Shown here piece after piece: positions 7,663-15,854 of a stretch of DNA of 15,854 bases. Position numbers and translations under genes: made by a program. The notes beneath the pieces were generated by a model, which saw nothing but the letters and a program-made list of their open reading frames with translations, was not told the DNA's origin and searched no databases. The stretch lies in contig MU624960.1 of the NCBI GenBank assembly GCA_025349905.2, positions 1-15,854 of the forward strand, written 5' to 3'. The DNA comes from Blastocladiella britannica (taxonomy: Eukaryota > Blastocladiomycota > Blastocladiomycetes > Blastocladiales > Blastocladiaceae). How positions within the stretch are numbered: position 1 is the stretch's first letter; each line of letters opens with the position of its first letter.

Positions 7663-10600
7663 TTATACAAGCTCACGCCCATGGCTACAGTGCGCGAGCA
7701 AAATGGCCGGGATCCCGTCCGTCAAAGCACGTGTCCGGATTGCCGCTACAACACACAAAGTGTGTGAGATCACACGAACCGCAGCTCCATCCAAAAAAAA
7801 AAACATACCTTCCGTTCGGGACCGCGACGGCACCTTCAAGTGCGCCACCACCATCGCCGAGGTAGGCGACTGCGCGCGAATAGTCGCATTTAGACGCACC
7901 TGCGTGCTGGCGTCCAGATCGCCGGTTGCATGGTCCACATTGAGCAGCACCACGCTTGCGACCGGGATCCGCAACGCCGCGATCCGCCGCCGCATATACC
8001 CGACCAAGTCGGCGTCGGTGACGGCCGTGAGTGACTCGCTGTCATTGTCGTCCACCTCATCGTCGTCGTCATCGTCTTCAGTGTCGCTGTGCGTGCCGGA
8101 TCGCGAGGCGGCCTTGGCATCCTTGATATCATCGTCGTCATGGTGGTGGTGGTGATGATCCGTCAACAAAAACACGCGGATCGGACACGTCTCCCACCCG
8201 CGGCGCTGCACAAGCAAGTACGCCAGGTGCAGCAGCAAGTTACCGTCCATGGTGGCCCAGTACACGTCAATGGAGCTCGGTGGGGTTGGGTTCCGGAACA
8301 GCGTGGACGGCAGCTTGCCCGCAATGACCGTGAGCCTAAGAGCGTCGATGCGCGCGACCGTCTCGCTCCACTCGCTGCCGTCCTCGGCCGCGGGCCCAGG
8401 CACCGCCAGCAGCACCGCGTTGAGTCCGAAAGCGCCAGCGCCAGCGGCCTGCAACGCGCCACCAATGGCGTCAGCGCGCGACGACGAGTAGGTGAGAGTG
8501 CGCCATGAGTCGAGCCGCGCCTGCGCCGCCGAGATCTCAAACGCGTACAGCGAGCTCAGCTCGGCCGCGGTGTGCATTTCGACTGGCGGCGGCGGGGATG
8601 GCGCTGGTCCTGAGACTGGCTCGGCGACCGTCAACACGGGCGACGGAACCGCGTGCCCGAGGAACGGCGAGTTGCCGAACCTAGGGATATACGACGCGTG
8701 CGCGTGCAGCTGCGACGACGGCTCGACCGCAAACCCCATGGCGAACCCGTCGCCCGTGGCAGATGCCAGTCCGCACGCAATTTCGACCAGAGCAATCTCA
8801 GACCCGGCCGCATTGGTGCCCGTTAGCACCGCCACCCGCGGAGCCATGCGCCAAGCAGCGCCGGACGCATCGCCGTCGACCGGTTCGAGCGACGCAAGTG
8901 CGCGCACGCCCAATCGCACCACACGCACCAGCAACGCGCGCCAAACATCGTACCCGTACCCCATACGTGTCGCCCACGGAAGCAACGCAAACCCCAGCGT
9001 CCCGAGACAAAGTAGCACTGCCACCGCGGTGGAAAACCACCAGTTGGCGATCCAGGCCATGGCGAGACTGAGGGGAATGCCCGTGGCCGCCAGAGCCGGG
9101 TGCGTGCGCCGCCACCAAGGGCCTTTGAGCGGCCGCCACGCGGTCGACCGGGTCCAGTGTGCCAGCAGTGCGGTGGTATTCAGAATCGCATACACCACCA
9201 TGTACGCCGAGGTCATGGCCGGAACCACCCAGTCGAGCCGCCCAAGCGAGGCCGCTGTCCCGCCCACCAGCGTCGTGGCCAACAAGATCCGCATTGGGCT
9301 TGGGATCCTGCCAGCGCCAGTGGGGGTGTCGATCGTCAACAATCGCGCACACCCGCCCACATTGTCCAAGACAAGGCCACGCAAAATACGCTGTGCGCCC
9401 ATGGCCGAGTGGAGTCCTGTTCTTTGATTTTGTTAAAAACTTGGTATGAAAAAAAAAAAAAATTGGACGAAAAGAAAAAGTACCAGCGCCGGCAGAGAGC
9501 AAAAGTGCCATGATGATTCCGAGGCTTCGGTGAGGCCACACGGCGTCAATGGCCGGAAACGATGCCAGCGATCGCAGCGTGGGCATAGGGACCGCAAAGT
9601 GCGAGAGGATCGCGACCGTCATGTAACACACGAATGCAATGGCCAGCGACGTTTGCGTTCCGCGCGGGAGATTGCGCGTGGCATGGCGGATATTGCCAGA
9701 CTTGTTGCAGGCGACCATGATCCCCGAAATGCACGGGTAAAACGTCGCAAAGGCGGTCGCGAGCGAGATCTCTGGGTCCGACTCGATCATCCCCGCTGCA
9801 GATATTGCCACGGAGGGAGCTGGCGAGGCCGCGTCCAGGCCAAAGCCTGCAATCATGAATGGTAAGATGGCCAGCACCAGGATAATGACGGTTTGGCCAA
9901 CGTGATTCAACTGCAACTTCCAATCGCGTCAGCATTCAACCCATTAAATGAGGAGCGATTGAAACGTACCAAAAATGGACGCAATGTGGCAAACATGGCT
10001 GCCAGCATGAGCGTCAGTACAACACCATACAAGCGCGTCGAGTTGTGAAGGTCGGCAACAATCGTTCCGGCTGGGAGCACATAAGTTCGGATCACCTCAC
10101 CGCCGCCAATGAACGACACGCCCATGGCCGTCGACGTGAGGGCCCAAAACAGGATCCCCACGGCGCTGCCAATCGGACGGCCAAGTGTTCGGCTCACAAA
10201 CTGGTAGGCGCCGCCGGGGCCGTGGTGGACGCCATTGGCAATGATGGACCCAAAGGAAAGGCCGGTGATGACTGCCTATCAACATGCCTGGTGAGGTATG
10301 CGGTGAAAAAAAAAATCGGGTGACTAGGTCCATACCACCAGAAAAGAGGCGCAAATGATGCCGAGTGTTGGCCCGAGTCCGACCTGACCAACAATCCACG
10401 GCGTGCGCAGGAGCATGATGATGTTGAGGACGTTGGTAGTGTCCGGGAGCGCTACGCCCTTGTAGAGTCCGAGCTGCAGAATGGATATGAGTTAGTCAAA
10501 TGTTGGCTCGTCAGAAAAAATGAACATTAGGTTACCGACGTGTCTGGTGGCGGGATAGGGCGCGGTAGGGCCATGGCTGCGGCCTGCGACGACAGTACGG

Positions 10601-10793
10601 GGTCGAGGACGTCGACGGCATCCGCATCATCGTCAAGGTGCGGGTCAAGCTTGGCGAAATGCCTCCAGTGGCTCCGCTCCAGATGCGGTTCGACATCTAC
10701 GTGATGTTGGCCGTGATGGCCATGGTGGTGGTGATAATGGTCCGGGATGCGAATTGCGCGGTGGGCATGCACGCGAATGTCGGGACTCTGCAT
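7663..10793 (-). CDS. Cation-chloride cotransporter family protein (SLC12; CIP1/SLC12A9- or Vhc1-like)
   Basis: Six exons, 10793-10536, 10473-10336, 10275-9970, 9910-9484, 9416-7809 and 7745-7663, give 939 residues. The TM1 region reads LRTPWIVGQVGLG, then AVITGLSFGSIIANG and GGAYQFVSRTLG, all typical of SLC12. The family signature FATFYPCISGIMVACNKSGN is at 288-307, followed by RNLPRGT. Later come GAQRILRGLVLD and an APC-type TM11/12 region (about 485-525). The long cytosolic C-domain includes DVYWATMDGNLLL and CPIRVFLL, and ends LTDGIPAILLAHC like other CCCs. Family knowledge: electroneutral Cl- cotransport with Na+/K+, or vacuolar K+-Cl- transport in yeast Vhc1. The position of the conserved K+-binding Tyr in TM3 appears to be Ser (in AMGVSFIGGGEV), as in the SLC12A9 group, so ion choice is open. 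His-rich residues 10-45 and a His6-Asp4 run at 797-806 are unusual. The exon 4 acceptor could be six bases upstream (9916). The start at 10793 has A at -3, but an out-of-frame ATG pair precedes it. Confidence 0.9.
7746..7808 (-). other. 63-nt stop-free in-frame intron (last intron of the SLC12 gene)
   Basis: GTATGT followed by a long T run, ending GTGTGTTGTAG. Splicing joins VPSRSRTE to AAIRTRALTDGIP, giving the CCC C-terminus. Retention would insert 21 residues, several of them Phe, just before the last 26 residues. Confidence 0.78.
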
Positions 10794-10825
10794 TGTGTTA
10801 GCGGCAAGGAGCGGTCCGTCATCAT
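10697..10825 (-). promoter_or_regulatory. Upstream ORF overlapping the SLC12 start
   Basis: Two adjacent ATG codons (10825 and 10822) open a 42-residue frame that is +1 relative to the SLC12 start at 10793 and ends at TAG 10697-10699, inside the first SLC12 exon. If the transcript starts above 10825, this would lower SLC12 translation unless scanning leaks. The transcription start is not known. Confidence 0.35.
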
Positions 10826-10871
10826 TTTGAACTTCAAAAAAAAAAAGCTGCGTCTATTTTGATCAATCAGT

Positions 10872-13800
10872 TTATCCGTCTACAACGGGACTCCGGCGCA
10901 CAACCAACGTCCTCGGCTTGAACCCGCGCGAGATCATGCCGAGGTCAACGCTATCTTCAAAAGAGATGCGCAGCACGTGCGAGACGACGTGCTCGGCTCT
11001 ATCGTCGTACATGACCACAAACTCGCTCAGCGCAAACACTGCCTCGCCCATCATGGCGTCCAGCGCCTCGACCGCCATGGGGCCCAGGTCCTCGTACTGT
11101 GGGACGGACGTGGGCGATACTTCGGGCCTTGCTGCCATCCGGTACTGCGGCAGCGTCGAGAATGCCGGCGGCGCGTCGCCGGATGCTGCGTCTGGGAAAT
11201 CGTCCAGGCCCGGATGAGGGCGGTGCGCTGCAATGGAGTCATCAATTGGGCCCAGAGTCACGACCGGGTTGACCCGAGTGCTGCCAGGAATGTGCCGGTG
11301 CGCTGGCGCTGCGTCATTGATTGGGCCCAGAGCGACGGCCGGCCGCTGGACATACGTGCTGCCAGGAATGGGCTGGAGCGGTGGCGGCGGCGGCGGCAAG
11401 TGCGTACCCATGTCCTCACCACCGCTGCTCCCGGACCGAAAATCAGACTCCTGGGTGTGCAACGACGCAGTGGGTGATAGCGGGAGCGGAATAGATGCAG
11501 CCACTTCAAGCAGCAGGTCATCAATGTCGCTGGCAGGCCACTCACGCATCAAGGGCGGAGACTGCCCCGGCACGCCCGAGATCAGCTCGCACAACGACAG
11601 GAAATCCACCGGCGCGCAGTCATGAACATCAATCTGTCCTTCCAGAAAGAGCTCGTACATGACCTTGAGCTTGCGTTCGTCCGGCGACACCAGGCCAAAG
11701 TCGCGCAAATAGAATCTGACCCATTAAATGTTAATAACGGAATATAAAAGAAAGTAAGAAAGACAAACCGAATCTCCTTTAAGGGGTCGGTACGTTTGCC
11801 GTGCTTGGCGAGATGGATCGACGTCGTAAAGTGCGTGTTGATGGCGCGAATCTCGGTCTCTGGCAACCGAGTCGAGGTCTCGATCGGCCAGCCGGAAATG
11901 ATGAACAGCGACTGGTTAAACTGCCGCAATACCACCACGGTAACCGCATTCATGACGCAAAGCGCACCCAGAGAAACAGCCACCGTCTTGATCATGGGTA
12001 GCAGCGGGTGGGCAATGATGTAGGCGGCGGCAAAGGAGCCCCACGTCACCACCAGCGACAGAGCAGCGCGCGCGGCAGCGGTTCCAGTGCGGGGCGACGA
12101 GCCCGGAGATGTGATGTATCGCCCCAGGTGGAGCACGCACCGGTAATGGTTGGTGACCAGCAAAATGACCACAAACACCGGAAAGTACAGCGCGGCCCCC
12201 ACAATCACCAGCACCGTGTCGCGGATCGACAAAATCAGCGCGTACCAGAACCGAGGCCGAAAGACATTGATGATACCTGCAGCGGCAACAAACGACGTCA
12301 CCGAGAGCGTGATCACCACGGGCGAATCGTGCCATGCGTGGCCCGGTGGATGGGCAAATATGCCCAGCGATGCAATGGCGATCGTGTCGACGCATCCAAT
12401 GGCAACGATCGTGCGAACGACACGAACCCAGACGGGATCTTCAATGTTTTTGCTAAAGTCGCTGCCAATCATCAAGCCCAACAGGCCCTGGAAGATGCCA
12501 ATGAGGAACACGCAAAAGAGCTCCAACACAAAGCGAAAGCCGATTACGGCACCAAACGGGATACCGAGAAGTCGCGAAACCACAGTACTGGGCTCGGTGA
12601 TGCCCAGTTTGAAATCGAATCCGCCGGCATCCAATAGGACAGGTGGGAGGCTAAATAGGGCTGGCGCGGCACCTCGCCAGAATCCTTGGAGTTGCCGAAT
12701 GGTTATTCATTAAAATATAAAAAACGAGAAGAAAAAAAAAGACGAACCGATAGGAAAGTAGGCAAGAGCAACAACAATGGGATAGAGTCCGATCCCAAGG
12801 CCAAATATGCCAAAGTAGCGCACGAGCCGCGGCGGTGCAGTGGAAATCTTGACCCCCTTTGGTGCGTCGATAAGCTGCAGTTCCATTGGGAACGATCCCC
12901 ACCATACGCCGCGCATCACCAGGAACACGACGTCGAGGATATTGCGCCACCCGACCAGCAGCCCAAACGTCGCTCCCAACAGGACGCTCACGTACGACTC
13001 CATTTGGTGATGGGGCGACCCAACCAACCCGTCTTCAATGTACCAATCATTGGACAGGACGCCGTACCATGCAGCAGATGGAATGGCCGTCACGACATTC
13101 AGGACCGCGCGAGCACCAATGCCAGCGCCAAACACACCAAAGACTGGAGTGGACGCGGACCTCCAGATGCCCTCTGCGGCCGGTTTGGACAGTAAACCCT
13201 CGTGAATGTGCATGCGCGCGGGCGCAGCACCGTACCAAAGCCCCTTGGCTGCCGCGCCGAGAAACAAGAAGAGGAAACGAATACCAAAGACCGCGCCGCC
13301 AATGGACCCGAGCAGCGCACCGGTCCAGTGGTGGTACTTGCGTGGTGGCCCAACAGCGGCATGGAGTGGCGAGTCGGCGAAATCAAGCACCTCGGGAAAG
13401 CCGCCATACCAAATACCATACCGTGCCATGATCGCCAGTGCGTCCACGACCCGCTTCAGACCAAAGATGACGCCAAACACGAGTCCAAAGAGCTTGCCGA
13501 TCGGGGTCACCATCTCGTATCGCCGTTGTTGCTGGCGGGTCGGCTGATCGTCGTGATCATGGGTGGATGTCTCGAGGCGGCCGCCATGACCGCTGGTTGG
13601 CGCATGTCTTTGCTCTTCAAGCAACCCCTCGTCGGATGCACGCAAAGGACCACCAGCAGCAGGTGCCAGTGTAGAATGGTTTGTCGGGTCATGGGCCGCG
13701 GCATGCTGTGCTTCCACATCGATCGGATGCGGCTGCACTTGCAAGTCGACATCCAGCTCGGACTCGGAAAAGTAATTGGTGGGTTTGATTGGAGCCATAA

Positions 13801-15809
13801 AGTACCCATCGGGGAAGCTGGCCCAGCCGGGAAGCGCGCCGTGCCAAATGGCGGGGATGATGGCCGACAGCGTGTTGAGAACGGCACGTAAACCGACGCC
13901 AAGCGAAAGAGCCGCGCCAACGTAAAAGGCAGACCCACGCCAGCCTGGGGGAAGATCGCCAAACTTTGGTGGCGGCAAGAGTCCATCACGGCAGTGGACT
14001 GCACTTGCATTCTGTTATAAATGTGCTGGCGTGAGCACAAAACAAAATACACCAGAAAGGTAGAAAATACGAACGACGCCGCGCCAAAAGCCTTGCACCA
14101 TGAACGCCCCGCCCTGCAAGCCGTTCTGCGAGATCCAGACGCCCGATTTGGCGCCAAACTTGAAGAGCGACAGCACGAGATTGAGAATGCTTCGCCAGCC
14201 AATGAAAAGCCCACCGACGCTCTTGATGACGAGCCAGGCATCAAACGGGAGCGTATCGGCGTCGTTGGCGGTCGGGTATGCAGTGTACTTTTCCGGAAGT
14301 AAGATCGGAAACGCGCCATACCAGGAGCAGCGAGCCATCGACGACACCAAGTCGGCATAGTACCGGACCCCGAGAATCAAGCCCAGAGGCACCGCGCCGA
14401 TCGTTCCGAGCGCAAATGCGACATTGGGGTACCGCGCGGCCGAATACGCGTCGGAGCGGCCGGGAACGACGCCGTGCGATGCTCGAAGTGTCGGAAGCAC
14501 GCCAAAGTAAGCGCCGCGGATCAAGTACCACACCGAGAAGCATCCGCCGGTAAATATCACCGCCAGGCGCTCCAGCCAGTTGCGCCATCCGAGCCCGAGC
14601 CCGAGGATGGCGCCGAGGGTCTTGCCAAGCAGCGTGGTCATGGACGAGCTGGGCTCGCCGAAATCGGCCCACTCGAAATGCGTGTACTGGCGAGTTGGGC
14701 CATAGTACGCGCCGCGCACGGCCACAAACACGAGATTGGCCACATTGCGGAACCCGATCCCGCCAATGCCCAGCGTGAGCGCGGCGATGCCCATGACAAT
14801 GCGCTTGGGAACGCTCTTGACGCACTCGTAGTTGTCCGGGTTGGTCGGGAACTGGTGCGTGTGGTCGGGCTCGGACAAGATCCCGTCCTTGCAGTAAAAG
14901 TACGGGTGGAATCCAAACCAGGCGCCGTACGCTATCACGTACGCGTAGCGGGCGATCAGCAGCACAATGCCAATCACAATCAGCACGTACGAGCGCACAC
15001 CAATCCCGCACCCGAAAAAGAAGGCCAGCGCCTGAATCACGGGCGAGTCCCACGGCTTGGGGTTGCTGTGGAGCGCGTCCGGGAGCTTGATCAGGCCCAC
15101 CATTTTGTCGGGGAACGGACCGTAGTAGGCCATGAATGGCGCCGTAAGAACCACATTGGTGAGGGTCCGCCATCCGACCCCAAGTCCAGTCACGGCTCCG
15201 AGGTATGGCGCCCATGCATGGTGGTACCCAAACTCTTCGCTCGGCTCCTCTATCATTGCGCCGCTGATATGGAACAATTTGGGTGCTGGCCCGTACCATC
15301 CCGTTCGCACGGCGGTCAAAACCAAATCGAGATAGTTGCGCATCCCAATACCAAGGCCGAAAATGGCGCCCGAGATCATGGATAGGGTTGGAGTCGGGAT
15401 CCACACCGCAAATGGGTGTTTGAGGACAAATGATTCGCGTGGTGGGCCGAGCAGCCCGTCAAACAGGACCTGTCGCTCGAGGAACGGGCCATAGTACAGC
15501 GATTTGAAGATGAGGTACGCGAGCTGTGCCCCAATGATGCACATGGGCTTCAGAACCAGATCCCATAAGAAGGCTGCAGTCCCATGGCGGCAAGCATCAG
15601 TGTCCAAATAACCTTAAAATTAAGCTCAACTGTAAAAAATGGTGCGTACCTCGTATTACTTGCTTCCAAATGATATCGAAGGCCACGTAAAAGAGTGCAT
15701 TGCCGAGCGGCCGGGCAATATACTTGAAAATGAAGGCGAGGATGCCAGTGATGATCACGGTAAAGAACTTGGCAATCTCGACGAATATCGTGACAATTGC
15801 AGATGTCAT
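10872..15809 (-). CDS. Unrecognised 1573-residue multi-pass membrane protein made of ~14 degenerate repeats
   Basis: Five exons, 15809-15650, 15612-14075, 14011-12748, 12684-11769 and 11715-10872, join in frame to 4722 bases. The joins are supported by phase and by repeat motifs rebuilt across junctions, for example YFPIG/FWRGAAPAL. Layout: an N-terminal hydrophobic segment (1-53); a repeat array (about 128-1060) with a motif like G-x-x-x-G-h-G-h-R, then about 15 residues, then (W/Y)YG-x-x-P; an internal His/Asp/Gln-rich hydrophilic insert (645-735); about five ordinary hydrophobic segments (1040-1250); then a cytosolic-looking tail with a Pro-rich part (1370-1490) and a well-structured last 80 residues. 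I recognise no family, catalytic motif or channel signature. Transport, channel or membrane-scaffold roles are guesses. The start at 15809 is an ATG with A at -3 and has an in-frame TAA 39 bases upstream. It lies 78 bases upstream of the SLC12 gene. Existence as a gene is well supported; function is unknown. Confidence 0.82.
11221..11371 (-). repeat. Two-copy tandem duplication in the C-terminal tail coding region
   Basis: A 75-base period is visible on the plus strand: CGGTGCGCTG at 11221 and 11296, and ATTGGGCCCAGAG at 11245 and 11320. GTGCTGCCAGGAATG recurs at 11278 and 11356, which implies one codon of length difference. The protein repeats are IPGSTYVQRPAVALGPINDA and IPGSTRVNPVVTLGPIDDS. 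The DNA identity is high, unlike the old membrane repeats, so this is a recent duplication in the disordered tail. Confidence 0.8.
12469..15391 (-). repeat. Protein-level tandem repeat array, ~14 copies of a 55-60 residue membrane unit
   Basis: The central basic residue of each unit falls at residues 145, 202, 260, 342, 397, 470, 527, 608, 752 (Lys), 811, 867, 922 and 1038; one copy near 976 has Tyr instead. The spacing is 54-62 residues in nine of thirteen steps. The longer gaps (82, 73, 81 and 144) are insertions inside or between units. Typical cores are FGLGIGMRNYLDLVLTAV, LGLGLGWRNWLERLAVIF and LGATFGLLVGWRNILDVV, each followed by YYGP, WYG or WWG. The copies are diverged at DNA level, so the duplication is old. 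The interval also covers introns 2 and 3. Confidence 0.8.
13505..13777 (-). other. Low-complexity His/Asp/Gln-rich linker inside the repeat protein
   Basis: About 90 hydrophilic residues (645-735) separate repeat copies 8 and 9. They contain SESELDVDLQV, HPIDVEAQHAAAHDPTNHS and a stretch with HDHDDQPTRQQQRR. No hydrophobic span is present, so this is probably an exposed loop. It splits the array into an N-terminal block of eight copies and a C-terminal block of six. Confidence 0.65.
15613..15649 (-). other. 37-nt intron (intron 1 of the repeat-membrane-protein gene)
   Basis: It begins GTACGC and ends TTAATTTTAAG. The phase-1 join gives VIRG/YLDTD and keeps the frame of both flanking exons. 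An earlier AG at TTTTACAG would make it shorter still. It is among the two shortest introns of the window. Confidence 0.7.
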
Positions 15810-15854
15810 GTTTGTTGTAAACTGCTCTGGCAGTCTTGTGGGAATGAGTTAGGG
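15810..15854. other. Short 5' flank of the repeat-membrane-protein gene
   Basis: 45 bases with an in-frame stop (TAA, minus strand) upstream of the ATG at 15809. No promoter motif can be named. The window ends in a single TTAGGG. Confidence 0.4.

Noticed and set aside
8492..9427. 311-codon plus-strand open frame
   Set aside because: Antisense shadow of the SLC12 coding exon, whose family match is clear on the minus strand.
14474..15385. 303-codon plus-strand open frame
   Set aside because: Antisense to the membrane repeat array; it is rich in Arg, His and Gly with no recognisable domain.
14241..15404. 387-codon second minus-strand frame over the repeat protein
   Set aside because: Very Arg-rich frame-shadow; the chosen frame shows periodic motifs that continue across introns.
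15849..15854. TTAGGG at the window end as telomere
   Set aside because: Only one unit is present and it is not preceded by degenerate repeats; one match is expected by chance.
1..15854. CRISPR array, insertion sequence or transposon
   Set aside because: No spaced identical repeats, terminal inverted repeats or transposase/reverse transcriptase motifs were seen; the window is ordinary nuclear gene space.

Overview
The window is nuclear DNA from a GC-rich eukaryote with a compact genome, probably a unicellular one. Six protein genes lie head to tail on the minus strand, with only 71 to 113 bases between stop and next start, except for one 727-base gap. All six are interrupted by short AT-rich spliceosomal introns (37 to 85 nt, 17 in total). 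I placed these by requiring GT..AG ends, a preserved reading frame and, for five genes, continuity of a known protein family. An early-diverging fungus (for example a blastocladiomycete or chytrid) or a related GC-rich protist would fit. The sequence alone does not settle this. A type-1 'cytosolic' malate dehydrogenase argues against an ascomycete or basidiomycete.

In transcription order (right to left): (1) 15809-10872, a 1573-residue multi-pass membrane protein that I do not recognise. It is built from about 14 degenerate copies of a 55-60 residue unit with a Gly-rich apolar span, a central Arg and a Trp/Tyr-Tyr-Gly motif. (2) 10793-7663, a cation-chloride cotransporter of the SLC12 superfamily with unusual His-rich and Asp-rich segments. 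(3) A 727-base gap holding the SLC12 3' end and the MDH promoter, with poly(A/T) runs and inverted repeats. (4) 6935-5618, malate dehydrogenase with extensions at both ends. (5) 5504-4243, a dysferlin-domain protein. (6) 4171-3063, a mitochondrial enoyl-CoA hydratase like AUH (3-methylglutaconyl-CoA hydratase). (7) 2986-122, a SCYL1-like pseudokinase with HEAT repeats and a long FG-rich tail.

The genes do not form one obvious pathway. Two are metabolic (leucine breakdown; malate/oxaloacetate). The other four concern membranes: trafficking (SCYL1-like), a dysferlin-domain protein, an ion transporter and the repeat protein. Co-linearity probably reflects genome compaction, although three neighbouring genes share a short pyrimidine motif just upstream of their starts. 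The strongest candidate for something undescribed is the repeat membrane protein at 10872-15809.
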